From: JAFGDI01 sp963662515
GTDB taxonomy: Bacteria; Planctomycetota; Phycisphaerae; Sedimentisphaerales; SM23-30
NCBI GenBank assembly: GCA_963662515.1
Contig: OY759675.1
Span: 2,170,001 to 2,234,000 of the forward strand
Reading direction: 5' to 3'
Length of the DNA stretch: 64,000 nt
Each line of letters opens with the position of its first letter. Position 1 is the stretch's first letter. Shown here one piece after another: positions 52,220 to 61,371 of the stretch. The notes under the pieces were generated by a model. The model saw nothing but the letters and a program-made list of their open reading frames with translations. It was not told where the DNA came from and did not search any database. Position numbers and translations under genes: made by a program.

Positions 52220-53809
52220 TCAGATCACTACATAATTATTCCTGCCGTTCTCCTTTGCCTTGTAAAGACAATTGTCTGCTGCTTCTATTATCAGGGAAAC
52301 ACCTGCGTTCTCAGAGGTAAGCTGGGCAACTCCAGAACTGAGCGTTACTTTCATACTATCACATTTCCACCTTACAGCTTTTAACGCCTGATATATTCTC
52401 TCCATAGCCAGCTTTGCCTTTTCTTTGTCCTGATCGATAAATATAAGCAGAAATTCATCGCCGCCGTACCTGCCAAAAAGATCAGATTCGCGAATAATAC
52501 CCTTTATTGTATTTACAACAGTAACAATTACCTCATCACCGCTCTGGTGACCAAACCTGTCATTGATCTGCTTGAAATAATCAATATCAATTACAGCTAC
52601 GGACAAATTATGTTGATATCTGACCGCACGGGAGATTTCTATTTCCAGCTTATCCAGGATAGTCTTGTGATTAAGAATTCCGGTCATACTGTCAGTGGTC
52701 GCCAATATTTCCAGCTGCCTTGATTTAGTCTGGATATTGTTAAGCAGATTATTGAACTGAATTGCCAGATAGCCAAGCTCATCTTTTCGCTGCGATGACT
52801 CCTGAATTGAAAGATCCTCGCTTAGCTGAATTGATTCAATCTCCTGTACCATACGATTCAAAGGCTGCAAAACGATCTTTCTGGTCAATACAGTCATAAC
52901 AATAAAGAGTAATAAGAACGATACGGTTATAGCACAAAAGAGATATTTAACCGCTGAAACGCCAAGATTTACTATCTCACCATCTACCGCACAGTTAATC
53001 TTAAAGACCGGCTGACTATTGTTATCGTAGATTATAGTTGAAATCGTCTGCCGCCCTTCTATCATGGCAAACTTATAATTATATGTCTTGAATATTCTGC
53101 CATTATTATCAGGAATAACCACATAATCACTGCCGCTATCATCGTCAGAGGCAAGCAGTTCTGCGGTGAAATCGGTACCGACACTCTCACGAATTTCATC
53201 GAAAAGATCTTCTTCAATAAATCGTCCCATAATTATCGTGCCCCGACACTCACCCTCACTGTCTGAAGGTAAAACAGGACAAGAAACAGTGATCAGATAA
53301 TTCTCCTCAGTAATGCGAACAAAGTTATAGACCAGCTCATCTTTATCGGCATCAGCCGGAAATAGTGTGCCGGGCATAAATTCCGGATCACCAGAAAGCT
53401 CGGCCAGATCGAGCTCAGCCCTGCTTTGGGTCTCATAACATTTGCCAAAAACCAGTTTGCCCTTAGCATCATAATAGTAGATCAGATTCATACCGGTTGT
53501 GGCAAATGATTCTGTCTCCAGATTTGAATCTATATATTCCTGATTAAGATCGATGATAAAATTATAGGTATCGTCCCAGGCGCCCCAATCGTGACATAAA
53601 ACATTTATATGTAAAATCACATTTTCTACGGTTTTTTGTATTATACTCAGCTCTACCCGTGCCTTTTTATGCTCAAGGTCAGTAAAAGCCGGTCTGATCA
53701 AAAAGTGGCTCACCGACATTAACAGTAAAAGACCAAAAAAACTGACAATTAAGGCAGTGATCAATAACTTAAACTTTATAGACTCTCTGAATCGTATCAT
53801 TATTCTCAT
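52220..53809 (-). CDS. Diguanylate cyclase with CHASE4 sensor
   Basis: 529 aa. An N-terminal membrane segment (LLITALIVSFFGLLLLMSVS) and a CHASE4-type periplasmic sensor domain (INVLCHDWGAWDDTYNFIID, then SFATTGMNLIYYYDAKGKLV) are followed by a second membrane segment, a HAMP-like linker and the GGDEF domain. The active site GRYGGDEFLLIF is intact, and the inhibitory site RESD lies five residues before it, so product inhibition is expected. It makes cyclic-di-GMP from two GTP in response to an external signal. Neighbour genes do not point to a specific target. Confidence 0.94.
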   Translation of the reverse strand: MRIMIRFRESIKFKLLITALIVSFFGLLLLMSVSHFLIRPAFTDLEHKKARVELSIIQKTVENVILHINVLCHDWGAWDDTYNFIIDLNQEYIDSNLETESFATTGMNLIYYYDAKGKLVFGKCYETQSRAELDLAELSGDPEFMPGTLFPADADKDELVYNFVRITEENYLITVSCPVLPSDSEGECRGTIIMGRFIEEDLFDEIRESVGTDFTAELLASDDDSGSDYVVIPDNNGRIFKTYNYKFAMIEGRQTISTIIYDNNSQPVFKINCAVDGEIVNLGVSAVKYLFCAITVSFLLLFIVMTVLTRKIVLQPLNRMVQEIESIQLSEDLSIQESSQRKDELGYLAIQFNNLLNNIQTKSRQLEILATTDSMTGILNHKTILDKLEIEISRAVRYQHNLSVAVIDIDYFKQINDRFGHQSGDEVIVTVVNTIKGIIRESDLFGRYGGDEFLLIFIDQDKEKAKLAMERIYQALKAVRWKCDSMKVTLSSGVAQLTSENAGVSLIIEAADNCLYKAKENGRNNYVVI

Positions 53810-53950
53810 TTTCCTGTAATATATTCAGAACAGAGCGGTTACAATTCGCCCCGGACTGCTATTATCGGTCAATTCTGATATGAAAATTAGAAAATGTTAA
53901 CTTATCAGACCACTTTCTTACCCTGAGAACGATCAGCAGAATCTGCAAGA

Positions 53951-54023
53951 TCAAAAAAAAACAGAACATTCCCGGCAGCGAACAGACTGTCTTAACCTGT
54001 TACAATACCCGGCATGTTCTGTT
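53951..54023 (-). terminator. Inverted repeat with A-run, possible minus-strand terminator
   Basis: AACAGAACAT (53960-53969) and ATGTTCTGTT (54014-54023) pair perfectly, with extra CCGG/CCGG and inner AACAG/CTGTT pairs. The A-run at 53952-53960 gives a U-run on the minus strand. It isolates the GGDEF gene from sequence to its right. Confidence 0.6.
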
Positions 54024-54070
54024 AATATTTTTATAAGCCAGTACGCTGGCCCGGCTCTTTTCCACTTAGT

Positions 54071-54130
54071 AAGAGTCCAGCGTTTACGCAGTTGAGTTAT
54101 TCCGAAATCCCGAACTCGCTTCGGGATTTC
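54071..54130. repeat. REP-like repeat with CCCGAA-TTCGGG hairpin, copy 1
   Basis: A segment containing AGCGTTTACGCAGTTGAG, then TCCGAAATCCCGAACTCGC and TTCGGGATTTCG. The core CCCGAA...TTCGGG folds as a hairpin. Related copies occur at about 57131-57185 and 57227-57280, and shorter inverted versions near 56228 and 56900. Confidence 0.6.
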
Positions 54131-54148
54131 GCTGCAGCTCAACCTTTC

Positions 54149-54232
54149 ACTTTTCACTTTTTACTTTTTACTTTTTACTTTTTACTTTTTACTTTTTACT
54201 TTTTACTTTTTACTTTTTACTTTTTACTTTTT
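54149..54232. repeat. Heptanucleotide tandem repeat (TTTTTAC)n
   Basis: About 12 near-perfect copies of a 7-bp unit TTTTTAC. A minor variation, CACTTTT, occurs at the left end. A second 7-bp array of a different unit lies at about 57409-57445. Confidence 0.9.
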
Positions 54233-54253
54233 ATCGGTGTTCGCTGCGCTCAC

Positions 54254-55944
54254 AGCTTTAAGAACCGGCTGAAGGGCTTGTTGCCCTGAGTGTTTTTTGG
54301 CGGGGTTTATTGTATTGTTTTTGTATATTCTGTTTTCAGTTGAATTTTATCTGGAATAATCGGAATTTGGCTCAGGATGAGGTTTGGGAAGTCGGATTAC
54401 GCAATAAGTGCAAAAGCTGAGCTAAAATCAGGGTTGAAATCGCGGCTAAAACGGAATTAGCTGCTGTTTGAGCCTTTTTCACTCCGGCCAGCGTGATCAG
54501 CTTACGCACATTCTGCACTGCTGCTATCAGAAGGTTCTGGATCTCTGCTTTTATCAGAGTTCGCCACCGGCATCTTTTCAGACCGTGATTGTTTGCGCCA
54601 TCAGCAAAACTGCCCTCGCTGCGGGCCATTCGCTTTTGTCTCAGACTGCATCTTTCTGCAGAAGTAAAACAACCATCCGCCCAACGCGAATATTCCATAT
54701 CAAGCTGCTCGCTTATCTGCCGGCCGCTGCTCTTACTCTTTACACATTCACTGAAATACTGACATTGTTCACATACCTTACGATCAGCCTCATAGGCATA
54801 GTGCTTGCCATGACTACTGCCTTTTATCCCAGTAAATTCCAGCTTCTCTCCCGCAGGACATATATAACAATTGCGTACTTCATCATAAACAAATCGGTCT
54901 TTCTGAAATTCCCGGCTCTGGCCGCTCGAATGATATCTCGCATGATCAATGCAGGGCATAGCTCCTTTATCCTGCAAATATCTGTAATTGTCCAGCGTAC
55001 CATAAGCCTTATCCGCAACTACTGTCTCAACGGCTTTATGTGTATTTGATTCGTGAGTCTCGATCGCCTGCTCTAATACTTTGCCATCATTCACATTGGC
55101 CGGTGTTGTCACGGTAGCAGTTATAATTCCATGAGCATCATCCACCACCCGATGGTCTTTATATCCCAGCGTGGTTTTGCCATTCTTTGTGGCTAAACGG
55201 GCATCCGGATCACTTTGGCTGGCCCGCTGACAAAGCTCGGCATCGGCAGGCTTAACCTCGGTTTGCGACTTGCTGTTATCTTCCACTTTGTCCTGATCAT
55301 CAAGCTGCTCATAGAGCCTGTCGCTGAGCTGATGTATTTGCGGACGCAAATGGTCCTTACTGGCATCAGCCGTTATCGTGGTAGAATCAATATGAATTAT
55401 CTCGCCATCAACCAGACCGGCTTCTATGCACTGATCAAGCACTATCTGAAAGAACTCGGCAAATACTTCCCGGCCCCAACGCTTGCGGGCCTTGGACAAG
55501 ACACTGTGGTCAGGGGTCTCATCATCAAGATCATAATCACAGAACCACAGCCAGTCCATACGCAAAGGCAACTGAGCGGCAAGCTGTCTTTCAGATTTGA
55601 CATTCTCCAGAAATAACAGAAAGATCAACTTCATGATCACAGCCGGATCGATCGAAGTATTACCCCTGGCTCCATAAAGCCCGGCTACACGCTTACGCAC
55701 AAAAGAAAAGTCTATGGCCTTTTTGATCTTACGCAAAGGATGATCCGCCGGAACCTTCTGCTCCAGAGAAATCCCATAAAACAACTTCGGCTTAATGTCC
55801 TTGGCTTTGCCCATCATAATAAATATATCTCCTGTTATTCAGACAGATATATTTTAAACATTATCAAAACAGATACAATTAATAAGTTCATGTTTTAATA
55901 AATATTTGGGCAACACGCCCTGAAGCCCGGTACTCTTAAAGCTC
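54254..55944. mobile_element. IS1182-type insertion sequence
   Basis: The transposase gene is bracketed by imperfect inverted repeats. Left (54254-54286) and right (55909-55944, as complement) agree at about 30 of 33 positions, including AGCTTTAAGA, ACCGG and (T/G)TGTTGCCC. The inner boundary may be GGGCxTGTTGCCC at 54274 and 55921; the outer part also appears as a dispersed repeat (see 56030). No clear target duplication is visible. It is apparently intact, with one gene. Confidence 0.7.
54372..55817 (-). CDS. IS1182-family transposase
   Basis: 481 aa, full length with no frameshift. The N-terminus is typical (KPKLFYGISLEQKVPADHPL), followed by FLENVKSERQLAAQLPLRMDW, DDETPDHSVLSKARKRW and the first catalytic Asp region IIHIDSTTITADASKDH. 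The second Asp lies in VADKAYGTLDNYRYLQDKGA. The C-terminal part carries a Cys-rich stretch (CPAGEKLEFTGIKG, RKVCEQCQYFSECVK) as in this family. It catalyses cut-and-paste movement of the surrounding IS. AGGAG precedes the ATG by 11 nt. Confidence 0.93.
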   Translation of the reverse strand: MMGKAKDIKPKLFYGISLEQKVPADHPLRKIKKAIDFSFVRKRVAGLYGARGNTSIDPAVIMKLIFLLFLENVKSERQLAAQLPLRMDWLWFCDYDLDDETPDHSVLSKARKRWGREVFAEFFQIVLDQCIEAGLVDGEIIHIDSTTITADASKDHLRPQIHQLSDRLYEQLDDQDKVEDNSKSQTEVKPADAELCQRASQSDPDARLATKNGKTTLGYKDHRVVDDAHGIITATVTTPANVNDGKVLEQAIETHESNTHKAVETVVADKAYGTLDNYRYLQDKGAMPCIDHARYHSSGQSREFQKDRFVYDEVRNCYICPAGEKLEFTGIKGSSHGKHYAYEADRKVCEQCQYFSECVKSKSSGRQISEQLDMEYSRWADGCFTSAERCSLRQKRMARSEGSFADGANNHGLKRCRWRTLIKAEIQNLLIAAVQNVRKLITLAGVKKAQTAANSVLAAISTLILAQLLHLLRNPTSQTSS

Positions 55945-56082
55945 ACTTCGTTCGCGTTTTATTATCTCACACCACCAGCCCAATCTCAACTGTCGCTTCG
56001 CAAATCTCGCCCGCGTGAGCGTAAGGACCTGAAGCCCGGTACTCTTAAAGCTCACTTCGTTCGCATTTTATTATCTCACACT
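55921..56082. repeat. 53-bp direct repeat pair beside the IS right end
   Basis: Copy A (55921-55973) and copy B (56030-56082) are identical at 52 of 53 positions (CTGAAGCCCGGTACTCTTAA, then AGCTCACTTCGTTCGC, then TTTTATTATCTCACAC; G/A differs once). The first part matches the right-end repeat of the IS. The two copies are 109 bp apart. Confidence 0.9.
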
Positions 56083-56565
56083 TTTCAGTCAAACACACCT
56101 GATGCCACCGGTTGCAACAGTCACAACTCCAACCATGATAATTCATCGCCAGCGGCGATGACCCACCCCATAGCAACTATTCAATTTTCCCCCGCTGCTG
56201 TCAGCAGCAGCGGACCCGCCCGTGCGGTCCCGAAGCGAGTTCGGGATAAACTCCAGCGACAATGGTTTTTTCGGGGTTTTTGAGCTTGGGGTTAATTTTT
56301 TTCTGGCGGTTCGATCTTTTTTGGTCGGCCCGCTAAAAGCGATCTGTCGGCCCAGTTTGAGCAAATATTTACTTTTCAAAGAATTAGCGCTATCGCTGTT
56401 TTCTGCCGGTACTACCATTTAATTACTGCTGATAATCTGATAAAATCCGGCTGAGAAATTTATCGGAACCTGCACTGGCAGGCCAGGCCCCATAACTGCG
56501 GCGAAATACAAATGGTGGCTCCAAAATAAAAAAATCTTTTCAAAAACCAAGTCATACTTTTAATT
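56083..56565. other. Non-coding repeat-rich sequence
   Basis: No gene that I can support. It contains the hairpin CATCGCC-AGC-GGCGATG near 56148-56164, CCGCTGCTG with CAGCAGCGG near 56195-56213, and a REP-like segment CCCGAAGCGAGTTCGGG near 56228-56246. A short open frame of 91 codons on the minus strand runs through these repeats and is judged accidental. Confidence 0.5.
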
Positions 56566-56568
56566 AAA

Positions 56569-56778
56569 TCAACTTGCTTTTTAATTTCCGCATTTATTTT
56601 TTTAATTTCCACAACTATTTTTTTAATTAAATCGATCGTACTTTTAATTAAATCACTTGTCTTTTTAATTAAATCGATCGCACTTTTAATTAAATCACTT
56701 GTCTTTTTAATTAAATCGATCGTACTTTTAATTAAATTGCTTATCTTTTTAATTAAATCGATCATCTTTTTAATTAAT
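56569..56778. repeat. Tandem repeat with 21-nt half-units (42-nt unit)
   Basis: Units like CTTTTTAATTAAATCGATCG and CTTTTAATTAAATCACTTGT alternate, about 42 bp per pair and 4-5 copies. Because the half-unit is a multiple of 3, the minus strand reads as a heptad-repeat peptide (DLIKKTSDLIKSTI). No ribosome site is visible ahead of it. Confidence 0.85.
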
Positions 56779-57130
56779 TTGGTTTGCTTTTATTTATTTA
56801 AACCACAGAGTCACAAAGTTTTTTTTAACCACGAAGCACACGAAAAACACGAAATTTAAATTAATAAAACCAGATGCCACGGCAAGTTTCGCCCGTGCGG
56901 TCCCGAAGCAAGTTCAGGATAAACTCCAGCACTGTGATTCGTGGTTAAAGAATATTTTTTACCATGAAGTTCATGAAGATATTGAAGAAATTCAATTAAC
57001 ACTTCACTTACTCCACTAACTCCACGGTTCAAAATAGTTTTTGTTTTTTAAACCACAGAGGTCACAGAGGTCACAGAGTTTTTTTTAACCATGAAGTTCA
57101 TGAAGATATTGAAGTTTTTTTGTAAGAGTT

Positions 57131-57280
57131 CAGCGTTTACGCTGTTGAGGTAATCCGAAATCCCGAACTCGCTTCGGGGGTCCTTACGCCGGACGGGCGA
57201 AACATTAGTACTCTTGCCTTTTGCTGGAGCCCTTTACGCTGTTGAGGTACTCCGAAATCCCGAACCTGCTTCGGGAGATC
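57131..57280. repeat. REP-like repeats, copies 2 and 3
   Basis: AGCGTTTACGCTGTTGAG followed by TCCGAAATCCCGAACTCGC and TTCGGG at about 57131-57180, and a close variant (CTTTACGCTGTTGAGG, then CCGAACCTGCTTCGGG) at about 57227-57275. They match copy 1 at 54071. Confidence 0.65.
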
Positions 57281-57408
57281 TTTACAGTAGTTTGAGTTGG
57301 CCGCGAGTGAAGTTGTTATTATTTTACCTTTCCGAACCCGGCTTGATTAAGTTTTATTTATTTAATTAATCAGTCTCGAGCGAAGCGAGAATCATGAGCT
57401 TATTTCAT

Positions 57409-57447
57409 ATTTCTTATTTCTTATTTCTTATTTCTTATTTCTTTTTT
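57409..57447. repeat. Heptanucleotide tandem repeat (TTATTTC)n
   Basis: About five copies of the 7-bp unit TTATTTC, between CATATTTC and a T-run. Same period as the array at 54149 but with a different unit. Confidence 0.85.
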
Positions 57448-57582
57448 TCAGCCAGAATAACCGGGCGATTACGCCTTTGATCTTTATAATAGTTTGAGTT
57501 TGTTTCAAGTGAAGTTGTTACTATTTTTCTTTCCGACTTTGGCTTGCTTTTGTTTTTATTGAATTACATATTCCGGATGGGT

Positions 57583-60213
57583 TTATTGATCTTTGATCAT
57601 GTCTGCGAGTCTGGCAGTTTCGGGGCAATATGGGTATTGCTGCTGCATTTGCTGTAAGATAAGATCGGCGGGCTCTGGCTGTTCCAGGGCCAGAAAGGCC
57701 TGGGCCCTCAGATAGAGCAGTTGGTGCATAATATTATCAGAAGCAGACAAAGCCATACATCGCCCGGCAATATTAGCCTGCCGGAGAGATGACCCGGCTG
57801 CCTTTAACAGGGCCAGACGGGCGAGATTAAAATCAGGGGTAAACAGCCAGGCAGGCGATTTATTCAGGGCCTCACTGAGCTCATTAAAGCTCGCCGCAAT
57901 CATTTTTTGATCAGCCCCCTGAGCTGCCAGCCGGGCCCGGCGCAAAATGGCCGTCAGTTCCTGCTGTCTCATATTCTCATCGGCAGGTGAACCGGTGGGC
58001 ATAGTAAAATAGTCTGATTCGGCCAGTGCTCTGCCGCAGCCCAGATCAATCTCGGCCCGGAGTATCTTGGCAGTGAGAATCTGTTTTAAGGACAGATCGC
58101 CCTTTAAGCGTTCCAGCTCACGCAGGGCCAGGCCATAATCAGCGGCATGATCGATCAATAATCTGATATAGAGCAGGCGGGCATCGATAAACCGTTTATC
58201 CTTTTCAATATTATCAGAACTGAGCATGGCAGTCAGAAGCTCCAGTGCCTTTGTTGTCTGGTCTGAAGTAATAGCAGAGAGATACACCGCCAGTTCATAA
58301 TAAAAGTCCGGATCAGCACCAGTAGCCAGCGAATCTGGGGGCCGGGCACAAATAATATCGGCTGTTGCAGATCGCAGGGGATCCATTTCCAGCTCAGTTG
58401 CAAGCCTGAATAAGCCTTTAAGGCTGTTAATATCAGCATGGGCCAGAAAGACAGGATCCAGAGCATTATCAAAGAGCTGCTGATTACGAGGCTCGCATCT
58501 GAGCCTGTCAGTATCAATGTCGGCACATACCATCTGTCTGGCAGTAAAGACTGTATTACCGGCCCTGACAGCAGTCAATGTAACCTCATACAAACCGCGA
58601 GCGAGATATACATGTTCGATCTGGGCCCCCTGTGCAATAAGGCCATCGCCCAGCCGCCAGCGATATTCCAACTGGTCAGTATCGTAACCGGCAGGCGGTA
58701 TTACCTGAAAGCCGATCGCAACCAGCGCAGGTGAACCATCGGCAATATCTGCCCGCATATCATCGGTTACCTGCCAGCTGAACGAACCGCACAGGTCGCT
58801 TTTGGCACTCTGAATTGAATCGGGCCGATAGTAACCCCAGCTAAGAAATTCAGGGGCTGTCATAATACGATATACTCCATCGGCATAACGCCAGGCACAC
58901 ATAGTGAACTGACTGCCCCATTTATTATAATTCATATACTCGAATTTGTGAATGCCGGGCTCCAGATAGATTTTACCGCTGTATTGGCAGCGACGACCGG
59001 CATGAAAATCATGTTTTCCCGGCCAATGCACAACAAACCGGTCATCAACAAAAACGGTTGAACCCCAGTTTGAAGCCGTGGCAAAATCATATTCACCGGC
59101 CTGATGAATATTGAACCAGCCTTTATAGGTATATAATGCCAGAGAGCTGTTTTGCTGGTTAATGAGCTTATCGCCCGGCCCGAGCAAGGCGGCAGGATAA
59201 CTGGCATGAACTGCATCAACCGGCCGGAAATCAACCGGCCGGGCCGCACCAGACCAGGCTTCCATAAAACCCGGATGAGTATAGACCTGCTCGATGTTCT
59301 GAGTGAGTATTTTAGTTTCAAGCGATAACCCGGCAGGATGCGGCCAGGGGGCAGACTGAGATAATGCAGTATCATCTGCTGCTGTGAACACATAAGCGTG
59401 GTAGTATAATTCACTGCCTGAACTGCTGTCAAAGATGATCCGAAGCGGCTGATGCCGGACATTACTGACAATATGTGCTGATACTTCAACTCCGGTGCTG
59501 TCGAAAACTTTAACAGCACTAATCGGACCGATAATACCATCTGGCAGATAAAGATCTGCCAGTGAACCCGGCGGGAATTTGCCCAGCTCAAGAAAGCCGG
59601 GAGCAGACCATATAACCTCACTGCCATTATCACCCGAAACCATGGTTAAAAGCTTGAGTTTGCGTACCTCCGGCGCAACAGCAACATTTATCTCGATCGC
59701 TCTGGCATATTTATCGATCTGAGGTGAGACAAATAATCTTTCATTGTCAGCCCAGACCTCAACCCGCACCCGGGCTGCATCTGAAGCATTGTCAGCAAGC
59801 CCCACCTGGGCGGTAAATCCCCGATAACGGCCATTACAGCGATAGACCGCAATGCCTGTACCTTTTACCGCCATAAAATAACTGCGAATCCGGCCATTGA
59901 GGGTTTTATACAAGGCTTTACCCGGTTGCGGGCCAAAAGAAAGATTGCCGGTAGAATCAGGATTGACCAGTCTCACATCGGCCAGATGAATATCAGGAAT
60001 GACAGACTTATCAGTGTCAGGCCTGAGAGTAAATGCCAGTTGAGCTGAGGGACAATGCCATTGACCGGCACTGACAGCAGGACCGATGAAACTGATAAGC
60101 ACTAACAGAAACAGGATCATCAGTTGTGATAGCGAGGTCAGACGCTCTGGGCCAAACATTGTTACAGGCAGGAGCCGGGACGAACTGCCAAAGTTGTCAG
60201 TTAGTATTTTCAT
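57583..60213 (-). CDS. Secreted PA14/PKD protein with helical C-terminus
   Basis: 876 aa. The membrane-type segment MILFLLVLISFIGPAVSA at residues 32-49 is a signal peptide; the start could be residue 1 (overlapping the upstream gene by 17 bp) or M32. A PA14-like domain lies at about 330-450 (KGWFNIHQAGEYDFATASNW, VFVDDRFVVHWPGKHDF). A PKD domain follows at about 515-580 (YRWRLGDGLIAQGAQIEHVY). The last ~290 residues are helical, TPR-like (QQYPYCPETARLADM at the end). PA14 and PKD domains often bind carbohydrates or proteins at the surface. The next gene upstream, read first, encodes a prenyltransferase-like protein and overlaps its start. Function unknown. Confidence 0.8.
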   Translation of the reverse strand: MKILTDNFGSSSRLLPVTMFGPERLTSLSQLMILFLLVLISFIGPAVSAGQWHCPSAQLAFTLRPDTDKSVIPDIHLADVRLVNPDSTGNLSFGPQPGKALYKTLNGRIRSYFMAVKGTGIAVYRCNGRYRGFTAQVGLADNASDAARVRVEVWADNERLFVSPQIDKYARAIEINVAVAPEVRKLKLLTMVSGDNGSEVIWSAPGFLELGKFPPGSLADLYLPDGIIGPISAVKVFDSTGVEVSAHIVSNVRHQPLRIIFDSSSGSELYYHAYVFTAADDTALSQSAPWPHPAGLSLETKILTQNIEQVYTHPGFMEAWSGAARPVDFRPVDAVHASYPAALLGPGDKLINQQNSSLALYTYKGWFNIHQAGEYDFATASNWGSTVFVDDRFVVHWPGKHDFHAGRRCQYSGKIYLEPGIHKFEYMNYNKWGSQFTMCAWRYADGVYRIMTAPEFLSWGYYRPDSIQSAKSDLCGSFSWQVTDDMRADIADGSPALVAIGFQVIPPAGYDTDQLEYRWRLGDGLIAQGAQIEHVYLARGLYEVTLTAVRAGNTVFTARQMVCADIDTDRLRCEPRNQQLFDNALDPVFLAHADINSLKGLFRLATELEMDPLRSATADIICARPPDSLATGADPDFYYELAVYLSAITSDQTTKALELLTAMLSSDNIEKDKRFIDARLLYIRLLIDHAADYGLALRELERLKGDLSLKQILTAKILRAEIDLGCGRALAESDYFTMPTGSPADENMRQQELTAILRRARLAAQGADQKMIAASFNELSEALNKSPAWLFTPDFNLARLALLKAAGSSLRQANIAGRCMALSASDNIMHQLLYLRAQAFLALEQPEPADLILQQMQQQYPYCPETARLADMIKDQ

Positions 60214-61129
60214 TTAATTCTCGTATTATACCGCGGGTGAGCAAACCATAACAGGTGTACTCACAATCAGAATAATTATCATGCAGACTGCCGCGATAGC
60301 CGCCCTCGGGCAATGCCAGAGAATCAAGCCGGATGGCTGTCTGGCGGATCTGATCAGCACTGATACGCGAGCCAAAGCCGCAATATACCAGAGCGAACAG
60401 CCCTACTGCGGTTGATAAAAGGTCGATCTCTGCCCCGGGAGCAACCGCAATACCGCCGGCAGAGTCAAAACAACTAAGCAGCCAGTCAACGGTATGAGGG
60501 GATATTTCAGTTCCGGCTATCTTATACAGGATCATAGCCGCTGCGGTAGTGGGAACCAGCCCTACCGGCATATTTATATCATTGACAAATGAACCATCTG
60601 GCAATGCCAGTTTTTGCAGAGAATCAACAACTCTGGCGATATTATCAATGTTTATACCAATATCCTGTAAAGCATTTACCGCCAGAAAGGCCGCATAAGA
60701 ACTGCCTGATGACTTGCCGCCCTGATCAAGGGCATAACCACCATCGGCAGCGGCAAAGTCAGAAATACGAGCGGCTATTTTATCACGCAGGGCATTAAAA
60801 CGGTATTCCAGAGAGAGAAAACCAAAACACCTGCCATAAGAAGCCGCTTCGACCAGATCCATATCTGCCAGTATAGGGTATAAGCCCTGAAGATAGCCGC
60901 TCAATCGCTCATGAGGTATGGCCGCCCCCACCGCCTGCAGCAATTGCAGACCAAAGACGGTATAATACAGGTCGCTTTTGCCATTGCGATCAATAAATCC
61001 ACCATCAGAGGCCATTTGAGAGATGATATATGCCGTAAGCGAACTGCCGGCCGCAAAGCCAGATCCATAACCGCCTGTCAAATATCGCAATATTGAATCT
61101 CGAATGGTCAACTTAATACTCCAGCTCAC
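60197..61129 (-). CDS. Prenyltransferase / squalene-cyclase-like alpha-toroid protein
   Basis: 310 aa of repeated helices: ASDGGFIDRNGKSDLYYTVF, LALPDGSFVNDINMPVGLVP, GGIAVAPGAEIDLLSTAVGL and LPEGGYRGSLHDNYSDCEYT. The pattern is that of protein prenyltransferase beta subunits and squalene cyclases. The zinc-binding residues of active prenyltransferases are not clearly present: DCEYTCYGLL aligns with the family segment that should carry the His, and Tyr takes its place. No signal peptide is seen. It is followed by the PA14/PKD gene with a 17-bp overlap, so they are probably translated together. Enzyme activity is uncertain. Confidence 0.75.
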   Translation of the reverse strand: MSWSIKLTIRDSILRYLTGGYGSGFAAGSSLTAYIISQMASDGGFIDRNGKSDLYYTVFGLQLLQAVGAAIPHERLSGYLQGLYPILADMDLVEAASYGRCFGFLSLEYRFNALRDKIAARISDFAAADGGYALDQGGKSSGSSYAAFLAVNALQDIGINIDNIARVVDSLQKLALPDGSFVNDINMPVGLVPTTAAAMILYKIAGTEISPHTVDWLLSCFDSAGGIAVAPGAEIDLLSTAVGLFALVYCGFGSRISADQIRQTAIRLDSLALPEGGYRGSLHDNYSDCEYTCYGLLTRGIIRELNENTN

Positions 61130-61257
61130 TGCTTTTACGACTTGTACGGATCCGGAAAAGATATACGAATCTTAGTACAATACATTTGGTTCACTCCCAA
61201 ATGAAACGCCAGTCGATAAATAATTGTAACACATCCAATATAAATCTAACAAGTAAA

Positions 61258-61333
61258 ATATAATACTCCTTATAGCAGGAGTATTATATTATGAACAGGC
61301 GGAAAAAGCATTAATAAACACTTTTTCCGCCTG
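61258..61333 (-). terminator. Double hairpin terminator after GH127
   Basis: Two perfect 13-bp stems lie side by side: ATATAATACTCCT (61258-61270) with AGGAGTATTATAT (61277-61289), and CAGGCGGAAAAAG (61296-61308) with CTTTTTCCGCCTG (61321-61333). They lie just beyond the 3' end of the minus-strand GH127 gene. Confidence 0.85.
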
Positions 61334-61371
61334 CATAGACTTAAATCAGATTTTTCACGATAATAGTATTA

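Larger units (their letters stand above)
56800..57582. other. Repeat-rich intergenic stretch upstream of the PA14 gene end
   Basis: About 780 bp without a gene. It contains AACCACAGAGTCACAAAG-type segments (about 56803 and 57051, the latter with two GGTCACAGA units), ACCATGAAGTTCATGAAG segments (about 56961 and 57090), two REP-like copies (57131-57185, 57227-57280) and a (TTATTTC)n array at about 57409-57445. These look like dispersed intergenic repeats. Confidence 0.6.

Noticed and set aside
53951..54157. 68-codon minus-strand frame
   Set aside because: It overlaps a terminator hairpin and a REP-like repeat.
56143..56418. 91-codon minus-strand frame beside the IS
   Set aside because: It runs through REP-like repeats and has no family match or start signal.
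54149..56778. CRISPR array
   Set aside because: The repeats are 7 or 21 nt without unique spacers, so they are tandem repeats, and no cas genes are present.
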